Shown: positions 24,538 to 36,690, counted from the first letter of the stretch. The stretch is 64,000 nucleotides of DNA from Delphinus delphis (GCF_949987515.2 NC_082697.1:25923730-25987729), one strand, 5' to 3'. Translations and numbers: made by a program. Notes: generated by a model not told the origin, from the sequence alone.

Positions 24538-24793
24538 GCTGGGAGTCGTAGTCCCGGCTGCCTCTCTGGCCTCCCCCGCTCCGGAAGAATATGGCTGAGT
24601 GAAACTCTTGGACCACACTTCCCAGCGTGCCCCGCGGCCCGTCTTTTCCGCCCTCCCCTCCCTTCCTCTGCCCCGCGCAGAGCTCGGTAAGGAAGGGGGC
24701 CGGACAGTCGTTCGGGAAAGGGGCTGGGCGGAGTCTCGCGAGGTGCGGGAACTGGCTGGGGGCCTGAGGCATTCTGGGAGGCGATGCTGGGAA
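24538..24793. promoter_or_regulatory. Cluster of ZNF143/THAP11-like motifs
   Basis: Four matches to the known ACTACAnnTCCCAGMATGC element lie within 256 bp: minus-strand ACTACGACTCCCAGC (24552-24538), plus-strand ACTTCCCAGCGTGC (24617-24630), minus-strand TCCCAGAATGC (24779-24769) and minus-strand TTCCCAGCAT (24793-24784). This element is typical of human CpG-island promoters. Its placement 0.6-0.85 kb upstream of the ASXL1 ATG suggests proximal control of ASXL1 or of a divergent transcript. Confidence 0.6.
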
Positions 24794-24879
24794 GGGGCGG
24801 TGGCCCTGTGCCCCACTACCGTGAGCTGTGTTTAACCCCTTCGGCGCTTCTCGCCTTGGGGCCGCCACGCGGGTAAAGC

Positions 24880-26176
24880 GGGGGGGATCGAGAAGTGGTA
24901 GCTCGACTTCCAGCGCCCACTTTGTGCCTCTCTCCGCCTGAGCGGTTTTCACTGACACTTCTTGTAGGTAACAAGAGACAGGACTTTCCCTTTTGGTCCT
25001 CCCCTAAATGACTCACTGCCGCATAATAATGAGACAAAAAGATACTCATACCAGTAAAACGGTTATTTCACGATTGATGAACCTAGACAGTTCTCCATTT
25101 CCTCCTGTGCTTTCATGCCGCTATGTGTTTGCAGAAGCTTTATTTGCAGAAGCTGCACACGCAGCCTACAGCGTTCATGCCACCTGGTGAACTTGGTGAT
25201 ACGATTACGGGTTGTGTGAAGAACTTGGACTTTGGGGACATACTTACCAGAATGCACCTGAGGCCTTTTTAGAGGCAATATCCTGAAGGGAACACAGAAC
25301 CTGGAGTCAAACGGACCTAGACCGGAATTCTGGCTAAGCCACTCCATGGCTACCAGCCTAATACCTCACAGCATTATTGAGATTAAAATCAACATAAAAC
25401 ACCTGGCAGGTTGGAAGAGGGTGTGAAGGGGGACCATGACATTAGGTCCATATAATTTGGCTCCTGACATATAGCAAGTGTTTAATAATTGGTACCAGCT
25501 GAGGGGCAGTGGGCACCGTACTTACCCTCTCTGAGCCTTGGTTGCAGAGCATGAAATGAAATGATGTTCAGAGTACCCAACACACAGGTTTTCTGTGCCT
25601 ATTTGTTGAACCAGTCAACGTCCAGAAACATTCCTAGAATCAGTCCTAAACTGGATAGTGGCCATTTCTTTAAAATTAGGGAGGAAGGGTCAATGGCCAC
25701 ATTTGAAAGTTATCCCAGGGTGAGGAAGCATACCCTCCACTCACTGGTGTTAGCGCAGTGCTTAGGGAAGATCAACACGTGCTGCCAAAGCCTAACATCA
25801 TGGAGTTCAGTGCTCCTGCTTCTAACACTCGTCACACAGAAGACTTGCACATCCAATAAACAAAACCCTGCAAAGTGAATAGACTGTAGAAGGTGAAATA
25901 GGCATGTTTTTTAAATCTTCTGTCCGCTTCTAACTTCACCCCAATAGGGGGAAAGGAAGAACCCCACCTCCACGACCAAAAAATTGTTTGACCTGATTTT
26001 TCACAAAGGGGTGGTGGTGGTGATGGTGGTTTAATCTACAGCAGACGCAGTGACCTTTGACAAGTCATTTGGCTTGTTTCAAATGTTTTCTTCTTGAGTA
26101 GCTTCATCCCCCTCTGACCTCCAAGGAGTCAACTAGAGAAGATTAATTCTAAAATTTACATGTTTAGTACAGGCAC
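24880..26176. other. Intergenic sequence upstream of ASXL1
   Basis: A MIR-like fragment at about 25265-25540 (GAACCTGGAGTCAAACGGAC) is present. No gene and no SINE are visible. Confidence 0.6.
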
Positions 26177-26792
26177 TGTGGTTGGCAGAATAACGTCCTC
26201 CTCGCCCCCTCCCCCCCAAAAAATTAAAACTATCTATGCCCTAGTCCCTGGAACCTGTGAATATGTTACATTCCATGGCAAAAGGGACATTGCAGATGGA
26301 ATTAAGGACCATAAAATAGGGAGATTATCCTGGATTATCAGGGTGGACCCAGTGTAATCACATGGACCCTTAAAAAGCAGAAGAGGAATGCAAAAGAGAT
26401 GCTTTGGAGAGAAGAGGCAGGAGAAGAATCCGATTCGAAGCTTGAGAGGAACTCAACCCACTGTTGATGAAGGGGCCATGAGCCAGGGAACGTAGGCAGC
26501 CTTTAGAAGCTGAGAACAAGCCCTGTCAGCAAGTAATGGGACCTCAGTCCTGCGGCCTCATGGGACTGAGCTTTCACAACCTGACTGAGCTTGGAAGCAG
26601 GTTCTCCCCACCCCAACCCTGGAATCTGCAGAGAGGAGTCCAGTCCTACTAACACCTTGATTTTAGCTGTATCCAAGAACCAGCTAAGCCACACAGTCCA
26701 GACTTCTGACCCATAGAAAGTGTGAGACAGAAGGTTTTAAGCCACTAAATCTGGTAACTTTTTACAGTAGCAAAAGAAAGCTAATGTAGGCA
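26177..26792 (+). mobile_element. Solo LTR, MaLR/MLT1 type
   Basis: Starts TGTGGTTGGCAGAATAACG and ends in CA at 26791-26792. Flanks GGCAC at 26172-26176 and 26793-26797 form a 5-bp target duplication. Internal phrases (AACCTGTGAATATGTTAC, CTGGATTATCAGGGTGGACC, TTTTAAGCCACTAAAT) are typical of MLT1. It has no coding capacity. Confidence 0.88.
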
Positions 26793-28348
26793 GGCACCGT
26801 GGAAACGCCTGTAAGTTTTTCGGTCAATTCTGCCTGGCTGTCAGTTGGGTCAAGCCATGGGGGAATCCAGATGTGAATGTTCAAGGTCTCTGCCCTTGCA
26901 GGATCAAACGGAAACTAATGACAACATCATAGTTAAGTGGGAAAAGAGTATGTTCAGAAGACTATACAAGATGTGTGTTAGAAAATTGGCTTTAGTCACT
27001 AAACCTTAAATAGCTGTCATTTTTTAAGTTAATGACACTCATGAGTGTATTCTCTTGTCACAAGCACCAAAAACAAACCTATACCTTTTTTTGGTGTGTG
27101 TTTTTCTGTTTTTAATCACAGTGCTTTTATTACAGAATTTCTTTGAAGTCAACACAGGTGCCACAGGACAGTATAAGATAAACGGGACTGATATCCAACC
27201 CTGCCCTGTTTGGGGGTGAGTCAGTGTTTTCAAACTGCACAGTTACGAGCAAAGCACACATTCAGGAATCTGAATAACAAACACACCACCAGCAGACCCA
27301 AGCATTTCCAAAAGGACACATACACCCCTGGAACCTCACTATGAGATAATGTATTGCCACTGGCTTTGGACTTCAGCAGGCCTGGGTTTAAATCTTCTTG
27401 CAGTCATTCTCCAGCTGTGTGGTCTTGGTCAAGTTATGAAAACTCCCATTGACTCAGAGCCATCAATTTAGACAATGGGGTACATAAACTCAAAAGGTGG
27501 AATTGGGATTAAATGGGACCTTTGTGAAACACCTTGAACACAGTAGACTCACTAAAGGCCAGCTGTCTTTGCCACCGAGAAGGTTTAGAGTCTGAAGTGT
27601 AAAAAGTGTCTCATTTTTATACTTCAGTGAACCTTCAGTGAACCCTGAAACAGAGTTTGCCACACTAACGAATGTTCTCTCCCAGTGACTCTGTCCCCAT
27701 TTTCAAATGAAGTTGAGGTTCAGAGAGGTCAAATTACCTCCCTCAGGTCCCAGTGAGATCACATCTGCTAAACTTCCAGCATAGCAGATGATCCACAAAT
27801 GTGCACCTCTCCTGGTACCTCCCACATCTCATTTCCTTGTATCATTTCTGGTCTAATGTCTGCTCTTGTTAGCATCTTTTTGAGGTCATTATCACACCCC
27901 CAACATCTGGCACAGTCTTGGCACATGGTAGGCACTCAATCTGGATGACCTTACTCAATAATTACTTTATTGGACAAAGTCCCTAACTACAAATTTCCCA
28001 TGGAATAAGCCCTATCCAGTATTTGGAACCTGCCCAGGCAGAATTGGTAAACAGTGAGGCATGATTCACCCAAACAGACCTATGCAAGTTGTAAAGATGC
28101 TTAGAGATGGAGACCTCCTCACCTCACTGTGGTCATTAGGCACAGAATCTGCCCACGTGATGGGCAGCCCTAACTCAGCTTACCTGCCATTCACCATCAC
28201 TTAAATCCATTCCTGTTTTTTCAGTCTCCCATGAGGCTGAAAACGTGTTTAAATCCCATTTTACGCCACCAAAATGTTAATAATGGTTACTTCTGGCTTG
28301 TGAGACTACAGCCAATTTGGGGGGAGGGTGTTTCCTACAAAGTATTAC
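26793..28348. other. Intergenic sequence with MIR/L2 remnants
   Basis: A MIR lies at about 27350-27575, an antisense MIR-like block at about 27640-27790 and an L2-like end at about 27800-27950 (GGCACATGGTAGGCACTCAA). Nothing is recognised elsewhere. Confidence 0.6.
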
Positions 28349-28555
28349 TTTTTTGTGTGTGTGTGTGGTACGCGGGCCTCTCACTGTTGTGGTCTCTCCC
28401 CTTGTGGAGCACAGGCTCCGGACGCGCAGGCTCAGCGGCCACGGCTCACGGGCCCAGCCGCTCCGCGGCATGTGGGATCTTCCCGGACCGGGGCACGAAC
28501 CCGTGTCCCCTGCATCGGCAGGCGGACTCTCAACCACTGCGCCACCAGGGAAGCC
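28349..28555 (-). mobile_element. CHR SINE with a (GT)n in place of poly-T
   Basis: CHR body in reverse, ending CACCAGGGAAGCCC. Its A-tail is now T4-(GT)n on the plus strand, a tail that has become a dinucleotide repeat. Confidence 0.9.
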
Positions 28556-28797
28556 CACATTATTTTAATTGAAAAAAATTATTTTTCATCTAAACCACAA
28601 AACAAAGTGCTTAGATTGTGGCAGATATAATGTTTTTCACTTCTTTACACTTGTCTGTAGTTTCCAAATCTTCTAGAATGAGTATGTGCTACTCATACTC
28701 ATTTGAATATGATGAAAAAAATAAAGATTTTAATGCTTAACAGTATGAGAACACCTTTAATAATACTTCTTTTCATTTTACTTAAGAAGATTTGTGG

Positions 28798-28988
28798 GGG
28801 GCTTCCCGGGTGGCGCAGTGGTTGAGAGTCCGCCTGCCGATGCAGGGGACACGGGTTCGTGCCCCGGTCTGGGAAGATGGGCCCGTGAGCCATGGCCACT
28901 GAGCCTGCGTGTCCGGAGCCTGTGCTCCGCAACGGGAGAGGCCACAACAGTGAGAGGCCCGTGTACCGCAAAAAAAAAAAAAAAAAAA
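28798..28988 (+). mobile_element. CHR SINE with internal deletion
   Basis: Head and tail are intact, but GGGAAGATGGGCCCGTGAG joins sequence that in other copies is separated by about 20 nt (CCCACATGCCGCGGAGCGGCT). AAGATTTGTGG at 28787-28797 and 28989-28999 is an exact 11-bp target duplication. It is in inverted orientation to the CHR copy at 28349. Confidence 0.92.
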
Positions 28989-29618
28989 AAGATTTGTGGT
29001 GTCCCCTCCCAAATGGCCTCAAAGGATGACCTGAGCTAGTTTTTACTAAAAGTATAGATAATAAAAGCCCTCTGCCTGATTCTTTAAGGTTTTCACGTGG
29101 AGATTTCAGGACCCCATTAAGGAGCCCATCCCAATTTTCAATATCTCTTAATACTAAAGAAATGTACTCATCTACCATAAATCTTTCTCATCTCCCATAA
29201 ATCTTTCTCATCTCAATTTAAGACATTTCCTCTATTCCTTCTCTGTGAAGAAGGAAAAGAAACTTTAAAGTGCATTTAAACACCAAAATTTTAAGAGTGG
29301 TGCTAATTTGATGAAATTGGGTTGTTTCTTCATTTTCAATTTTTTATACTGAAAACATTAACTTACACACTGCCTCAAGTGGCTTTTGTTCCCCCTCCTC
29401 TTTAATGATTGCTAATAACTGAATGTGAAGTTGAGGGTTTGAATAAATGGCTTTCACAGGCTTTAACTCTTGAATATCACAACCCACCATGTGAGCTGAG
29501 TAAGAAAATTGGCAGGGCCAGTAAAGCAAAGGAGCTTTCCCCAAGATCACACAATTAGTTGTTGTTGGAGTCGAGATTTAAACTTAAAACTCCTCATTCC
29601 AAATTCCTTCTAAGGCAC

Positions 29619-30070
29619 TGTGGTAGCCAGCCTCCAAAATGCCCCCCCGCCCCCCCCCCCATGATTCCCAGCCCTGACATTCATATCCTTTTTAGTCCCC
29701 TCCCACTTTGAATAGGGCTGAACTATGGAACCAATAGGATGTTTTGCAAATGACCATGTGTGGCTTCTGGGGCTAGGTCATAAAAGACACTGCCTTGTTC
29801 TCTTAGATCACAGGCTCTGGGGGAGGCCAGGCACCCTGTCGTGAGGACACTCAAGCAGCCATATGGAGAGGTGAGGTCTACACGGCCAGTAGCCCCAGAC
29901 AAGCTTTCAGATGACTTCAGCCCTGGCTACCATCTTGAGAGATCAACCTCATAAGAGATCCAGAGCCAGAATCACCCAAATATGCTGCTCCTGGGAACCG
30001 TGTGAGATAATGTTTACTGTTTTAAGTCACTAAGTTCTCAGGTAATCTGTTACACAGCACTAGACAACTG
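29619..30070 (+). mobile_element. Solo LTR, MaLR/MLT1-like
   Basis: Starts TGTGGTAGCCAGCCTCC and has the TTTTAAGTCACTAAGT and CTGTTACACAGCACTAGACA end. A C-rich run at 29643-29661 is a local expansion. The right edge and target duplication are unclear. Confidence 0.75.
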
Positions 30071-31668
30071 AGAAAGACAGTGCCTCCCTTCTGCTTAGTT
30101 TGTACATTCTGTGAAAGCTGCTGAAAATCAAGGGACCCTCTTTCTGGACAAACTTTACTTACACCTATTTATACAAAATTCTTTAGAGCATTTCAGGGTG
30201 TGCCCAGACCCTCTGAAGCCAATATAGTAATGCTAGTAACAGTAGTACTCCCCCTTTTCTCAAAGTCTCAGAGAAATAAAACCACTTGTCCCAACTTGTG
30301 GAGCTACCATATGCCAGAGCCAGGATTGACACCCAAGTAACCTAACTTTGCACATACCTCACACTCTTTTTCACCTTGCTCCTATGATCCCGGAGCCCTA
30401 GGTTCAGAACCACTGCTCTAAGCTAAGTAATCCCATCGCTTCTCTAACTTCTGTATCCTTCCCCTTCAATTACAGAAGTTGCATTTCTTTACCCTATTTT
30501 AATTGCAGTTCCTAAGTTATCCACTGCGTCCTAGTTCCCACCAAAGAGACAAAGTCAAGGTCACTGACCCTGAGGGCGCCCTGGTCTAATGGGATCACAG
30601 ACGTGGAAACAAATAACTATACACATTCTTAAGACCCACCATCAATTTTGGACAAGGATGAAGTAACAAACGCTGGGAAGGCAGACTTCACAGAGCTGGT
30701 GATTCCCTGGTTCTTGAAGGCCCAGAGGAAAGAGGAGTGGCTCAGGGGAGTTCTAGGTAGAAGTGACAGTGAGTATGATGGGGGAAGGGGATGACAGCCT
30801 CCACGTGTGCATGAAAGTACAAGTGTGTTCAGTTGGGGAGGGGTCAGCAGTCCAGTGGGGCAGGAGGACCCAAGGGCAGAAAGGTGGGCTGGGGCCTAGT
30901 AGGGGCATAAGGGAGGGACAGGAGGTAGATCTCCAGGCTGAGGAGTTTTGATTGCCTCCTGTAACTACCAGGAATCAACAGAACTCTGATTTGAGCTCAG
31001 ATACTGGCTCTCACCCAACTCTGTGATCCCAGACCCAACAGCACAGAGCCTGACACAGAGCAGATGCTCTTTGTTTGCTGAATGGATACGTTCAAGCAGG
31101 ACTGGGTGCTAACACTGGTCTGCAGTGGAGGGGGAGCAAGACGGGTGCAGTCGCCCCAGACTCCTCCTTGAATATTTCTTCGGCAAGGCCTTCTGCTGCC
31201 CTATACTCACTAAGTCCTTTACACTCCCATAGCATCCAAAGCTTCCTTCAAAATGTAATGAGGAAAAATATAATTCACTCTTGACATTAATAATGACTTC
31301 CTCAATGTCTGCTCCCCAATTAGACTGTCAGCCAGATAAGGTCAGGGACTGTGGGCCTATTTACCATCCTGCCCTCTGTCCTAGAAGAGAGACTCTTCTA
31401 TCCCAGAAAACAGTAGTACAGCATGGGGCACCTTCTTTAATTGGCAATGATAAGTTAGTACTGATACAAGCCCTGTGCTGAGCCCTGGGGACTAACGGTC
31501 CAATTAGACACAGTTCCTGCATCATATAGATGGATTTCAAGTGATGGCATGTCAATATGGGAGGTGCCCTAGTGATAGAAACCTGGGGTGCTCCTGGAGC
31601 TGAGGGAAGGGGATATCTCAAAGCTGACACTATGTAGAGGAGAAATTATTTCCCAAATCAACAATTAT
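30071..31668. other. Intergenic sequence with faint MIR/L2-like matches
   Basis: 30180-30340 looks MIR-like in reverse. 31160-31460 carries L2-like text (TAGACTGTCAGCCAGATAAG). 30630-30960 resembles the old unnamed repeat. No gene was seen. Confidence 0.5.
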
Positions 31669-31878
31669 AGGGCTTCCTTGGTGGCGCAGCAGTTGAGAGT
31701 CCGCCTGCCGATGCAGGGGACACGGGTTCGTGCCCCTGTCCAGGAAGATCCCACATGCCGTGGAGCTGCTGGGCCCGTGAGCCATGGCCGCTGAGCCTGC
31801 GCTTCCACAGCCTGTGCTCCGCAACGGGAGAGGCCACAACAGCGAGAGGCCCGCGTACCGAAAAAAAAAAAAAAAAAA
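31669..31878 (+). mobile_element. CHR SINE (short form)
   Basis: Complete copy with an A18 tail after CGCGTACCG. Confidence 0.92.
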
Positions 31879-32235
31879 TTAATGAGTAGATACAGAGAAC
31901 AGACTGGTGGTTGCCAGAGGCGGGGGTGTGGACAAGATGGGTAAAGGTGGTCAAAGGTACAAACTTCCAGTTATAAAATAAGTTCTGGGGATGTAATGTA
32001 CGGCGTGGTGACTATAGTTAATATTACTGTATTGTATATTTGAAAGTTGCTAAGAGAGTAGATCTTACAAGTTCTCATCACAAGAAAAAAAATGTACAAC
32101 TCCATATGGTGCTAGATGTTAACTAGACTTATTGTGGTGATCATTTTACAATATACACAAATACAGAATCAATATGTTGTACACCCTAAACTAATATAAT
32201 GTTATGTGTCAATTATATCTCAATTTAAAAAAATG
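31879..32235 (+). mobile_element. L1 3'UTR fragment
   Basis: Typical 3'-end text (CAGACTGGTGGTTGCCAGAG, GTACACCCTAAACTAATATA, CAATTATATCTCAATTTAAA) ending in an A-run. Confidence 0.85.
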
Positions 32236-33390
32236 AATAACTTTCTTATGTACTAAGAAAGTCACATTCACAACAACAACAAAACTTACACCATCTGGAA
32301 ATAAAGTTAATATAAAATCACACATCTTATATAAAGAAAACTATAAACTCCACCAAGGAGCATAAAGTCTTGGACCAATGAAGAGCACAGCTTGCCTCAG
32401 GCTGGAAGACCCTATAACGTGGATATTCATTATCTCAAAATTAGCCTATCCAGTAAATGGCATCCCAATCAAGATCCCAGTGAGATTTTATTGTCAAAGT
32501 GATCCTAAAATTCAACTGGAAAAATAGATGCATCGTTTTCATAACAAAAAGACTGAACATTTACTGACAACTTGCCATGTGCCAGACTCTGGCCCAAGGA
32601 CTTCCTATGCATCATTTCATCTCATCTTCACAAAAACACTGTAAGGTAGATACGGTTACTATTAACTTTAAACAGATGAGGAAGCAGAGGTTCAGAGAGA
32701 AAAAAATAACTTGCCCAAGATTACACAGCTAGCAGGTGGCTGACCTGGGATTAAAGCTCAGGCTGGCTGAACGAACCCAAACTCTGCGAATTTAACCACT
32801 CCGCCATACTGCCAAAAGAAGTTTGAAGATGAATGAGTTGGGACTTGTTCTACCAGATACTAAAATGCATTAGGTAGCTACACCAACTAAAACAGTACAG
32901 TTTTGACAAAGGAACTGACAGACCTATTAAACTGAACAGAGTACAGAAATAGAGCCAAGTGTATAAGGAATTACAGTGTACAATAAAGGTAACATTTCAT
33001 ATTGGTGGAGAAAAGACGGAAGTCAATAAACGGAACGGGACCACTGGGTAGCCATTTGGAGAAAAATTAAGTTGGAGCTCCATCTCCCTCCCTAAGTCTA
33101 AATTCCACCTCTTAGATCAAAGATGTACATGTGATAAAAGAAACAATAAAAGCATTGGAAGAAAAAAACAAGGGAATGTTTTAATAATCCTGGAACCGGA
33201 AGACTTTCTAAGTATGTTATAAAAGTTTTTAAAAAATCCGTCCAGTAAAATCAAGTCAAGATTTGACTTTATAAACTTAAAACTTCATATGTGGCAATAA
33301 AATACCACACACAAGGTTAAAGACAACCAATGAAGTGGAGGAAGATATCTGTCACATACATGACAAAGAGTTAAAATTCCTAATAAACAG

Positions 33391-33579
33391 GGACTTCCCT
33401 GGTGGCACAGTGGTTAAGACTCCACGCTCCCAGTGCAGGGGGCCTGGGTTCGATCCCTGACCAGGAAACTAGATCCCACACGCGTGCCACAACTAAGGAG
33501 CCGGTGAGCTGCAACTAAGGAGCCTGCCTGCTGCAACTGGTATGGTGCAACCAAATAAATAAATATATTTTTTAAAAGC
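33391..33579 (+). mobile_element. tRNA-derived SINE, intermediate length
   Basis: GGACTTCCCTGGTGGCACAG head and short tail module. TTCCTAATAAACAG at 33377-33390 and 33580-33593 is an exact 14-bp target duplication inside L1. Confidence 0.92.
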
Positions 33580-34135
33580 TTCCTAATAAACAGAGTTTTT
33601 AAAAGTCAATAGGAAACACCTGAATTAGAAAAATAGTCAAATAACAATGGCCTAAAAAGGCAATTAACAAAAGAAGGATCACAAACGGAAATAAATACTT
33701 GAAAATATTTTCCACCTCATTAGTAATACTGGAACTACAGATAGAAACAAAATTGAGATACCATTTTTCAAGAGAATTGAAATTTTTCAGACTGGCAAAG
33801 GTTAAAAAGATTGGCAGAACCTAGTGTTAACAAGGATATAGGGAAATGGGCATAATTTATGCACTGCCGGTGGGAGTGCAAATTCATATAGGCATTTTGG
33901 GAGGCAGTTTACCAATATGGGACAAAATTATAATGGTAAAACCCTTTGATCTAGTAATTCATTTATAGTGATTTATCCTAGGAAGGAAATTAAACAAGTG
34001 AACAATGATCTATATATAAGGTTGCTTTATACAGTATTGTATAAAACAAAATAATCTGAAAATGACTTCAATGACTATCTGTAGCGTTAAATAAATTCTG
34101 GTATTCCATACAATAGATTACTAGGAAGCCATTTA

Positions 34136-34365
34136 TTTATTTATTATTTATTTTTTCCTTCCTTTCCTTTCTGCGGCACGCAGGCCTCTCACTGTTGTGG
34201 CCTCCCCCGCCGCGGAGCACAGGCTCCGGACGCGCAGGCTCAGCGGCCACGGCTCACGGGCCCAGTTGCTCCGCGGCATGTGGGATCTTCCCGGACCGGG
34301 GCACGAACCTGCGTCCCCTGCATCAGCAGACGGACTCCCAACCACTGCGCCACCAGGGAAGCCCC
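34136..34365 (-). mobile_element. CHR SINE (short form)
   Basis: Reverse CHR copy with a TTTA-rich left end. CTAGGAAGCCATTTA at 34121-34135 and 34366-34380 is an exact 15-bp target duplication. Confidence 0.94.
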
Positions 34366-34670
34366 CTAGGAAGCCATTTAGAATAATAATATAAATCCAT
34401 ATTTATTAACTGGACATATGTCCATAACATATTATTGAGTGAAAACAGGACAGGTGTGTACTATGGACCCATATATATTATGAAGGTCGAACTAAAAGAG
34501 TTTGCATAAAGAGATATCTAAAAAACTGGCTATCAGCTATAAGAAATAGAATTTCCAGTGATTTGTAATTACTCCTTTAAGTGTTTTTGTATTGTTTGAA
34601 TGTTTTACCATCAGAATATATAATTTTTATAATCAGAATATTGAATAAAGCTTGCTATATTTTGATTTTG

Positions 34671-36093
34671 AAATAGCATTTAACACTTATTATACAACCT
34701 AGGAAATTCATATTATCACATTTATCATATATCAACATATATCAACCCTACAAGGAAGGTATTATTCATTCATTTTACAGGAAGGGACACAATCCAAGGC
34801 TCAGAAAGGTTAAGCAACTTGCAATGGAAGTATCAGGATTTGCACACAGGTCTGGCTGACACAAGAGCTCTTTCCATAATGCTGCACTGTTACTAATAAT
34901 TAATAGTGCTATTAATATTTAATAATATATGCCTCTTATTGTATGCCTATGAAGTGACGGATCCTTGATGGATGTTTTCTTTCATCCTTCCAGCAACTCT
35001 TGAGAGCAGCGGGGTGGGTATTAACCCTCCTACCAAGGTGCAATAGCTTGCTTCGGGCAATAAGTGCTAACCCAGGTTTATCTAGCTCCAAAACCTCCCT
35101 GCTCCGTTTTGCCACATTTCCTGCTGATCTGGTAGAATACTGTCTTCACCTTGAGACATTGTTTGCCCCGAGGTCTTTGCTCTTCTACATGTCCTTGCAT
35201 CTCCATCTTGTAACTCTTTGGATAGATTATAGTGCTTAAATAGAGATTATGTATTTGACCATAATGCAAATGTTTTCTTTTACCATGCAGTATTTAAACA
35301 AGAATGTCGTGAAGTCTTAGTTTATCTGCTAATTTTATCACTCAGCTCAGAAGCCTTGGGGTCTCCCTGGACAGACTAAAACCAAGGCAGCCAGGCTCCT
35401 ACACAGTCTAGCCCAGAGTGCCCTGGGCTCCCTCCATTCACACTCCTGACCACACCCCTCCTGGGTTTTTCAACATAGAAGCCCCAGCATCCAGCAGCAG
35501 GACTGGCCCAAAGTGGCATTCAGTAAGTGCCAGCTGAAGGGAGGAAAAAGAAAACTCTACCATGAGAGACAAAGATTTCAACCAGGCAACTCGAAAGGGG
35601 CCTTGGAGGCTGAGTGAAATTTAATTGAGCGGAGATGAGGGTAGGCTTAGATGAAGGCAACATGCTCACAAAGTCACCTGGAGACCCACCTCCATGCAGT
35701 GCTGTCCAGCTTTACAAAGTGCTTTCATATAATAATCATAACAGCTACTGTTGACAGAATGCTCGCCACATGCCAGGCACCAGGTGCTTTACACATCTGC
35801 TTTCTTATTCATGTATCCTATTTATTATGATTATTATTGTCTTTATGATTAATATTTACTTTGTCTCTCTCCACTAGCTCCACACAAGCTCTAGGGGAGC
35901 AGGGATTTTTTCCTGTTGTGTTCAAAACAGTACTTACTGCTGAATACATTACTGAATCCTCCACAGAGCTCCACAAGGTAAGGAGGACTTTTCATCCCCA
36001 CTTTACAGATGAGCAACCTGAGGCTTAGAGGGGACAAGTGACTTTTCCAAAGGTAGAGATCCAACAAAAGGACAAGACTAAAAGTACATCCGT

Positions 36094-36129
<36 letters not shown>

Positions 36130-36690
36130 ACCTCTGCAACAGCCTGGATTCAGAAATGTCCATTTCCGGCCTTGACGTTGGGAGCCGCCACCTGCCTGCT
36201 CCTTACTTGACTAATAATGACAACCACTCATTGAGCAACACTGCCCACTCACTGAGTACTTGCTACAGGCCAGGCACTGTTCCCAGTGCTTCACACATTT
36301 TGACTCAGAGCAACTTAGGAAGTACTTGCTATGATGCCTTTCTGGTAGTTGAGGAATCTGAAGCCCCAGGGAGGTTAAAAAAAACTTTGCAATAATCATA
36401 CAACTAGTCAATGGTGAGTTCAGAATTCACAATCCAGCAGTCTGGGTCCAGTGCCCACGCGTTTCACCACTGCCCACGCTGCCTTCGTAAGATGGCAAAG
36501 CAGGAGTCAGAGCAGTGGGGGAGGGCTGGGATTTCCGGAGCACTTACTAAGGCCAAGGCCACTCGGCCTGGCCTGTTAGGCATGCTCTCCTGTATTCTTT
36601 GCACGTTCTCTTTCCAACCTCATAATCACCCTGTGAAGTTACAGATGAGGAAACGGGGAGTTCCCAGACCCTAAAAGCACCAGGCAGATG
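34671..36690. other. Intergenic sequence with several antisense MIRs and an L2 fragment
   Basis: Antisense MIR matches lie at about 34700-34890, 35740-36070, 36205-36480 and 36535-36680 (ACAGATGAG…GAGGCTTAGAG type text). An L2-like stretch is at 35340-35540. Confidence 0.6.
36096..36126. repeat. (CT)n microsatellite
   Basis: A TC/CT run of about 30 nt following CGTGG. Confidence 0.95.

Larger units (their letters stand above)
23560..24880. promoter_or_regulatory. ASXL1: CpG-island promoter of ASXL1
   Basis: CpG density and GC content rise sharply from about 23560 and fall after about 24880, in contrast to the AT-rich flanks. The island spans exon 1. No TATA box was seen. It contains an ETS-like CCGGAAG at 24581-24587 followed by a YY1-like AATATGGC, an E2F-like GCGGGAAA near 24397, and several ZNF143-like motifs (separate entry). 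This is the pattern of a broad, housekeeping-type promoter. Confidence 0.9.
32240..34670 (+). mobile_element. Decayed L1 (ORF2 end and 3'UTR) with nested insertions
   Basis: Stop-filled ORF2-like sequence up to 33690 is followed by 3'UTR text (GCACTGCCGGTGGGAGTGCA). It is broken by an antisense MIR-like block (32560-32815), a SINE (33391-33579) and a CHR copy (34136-34365). Confidence 0.65.
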
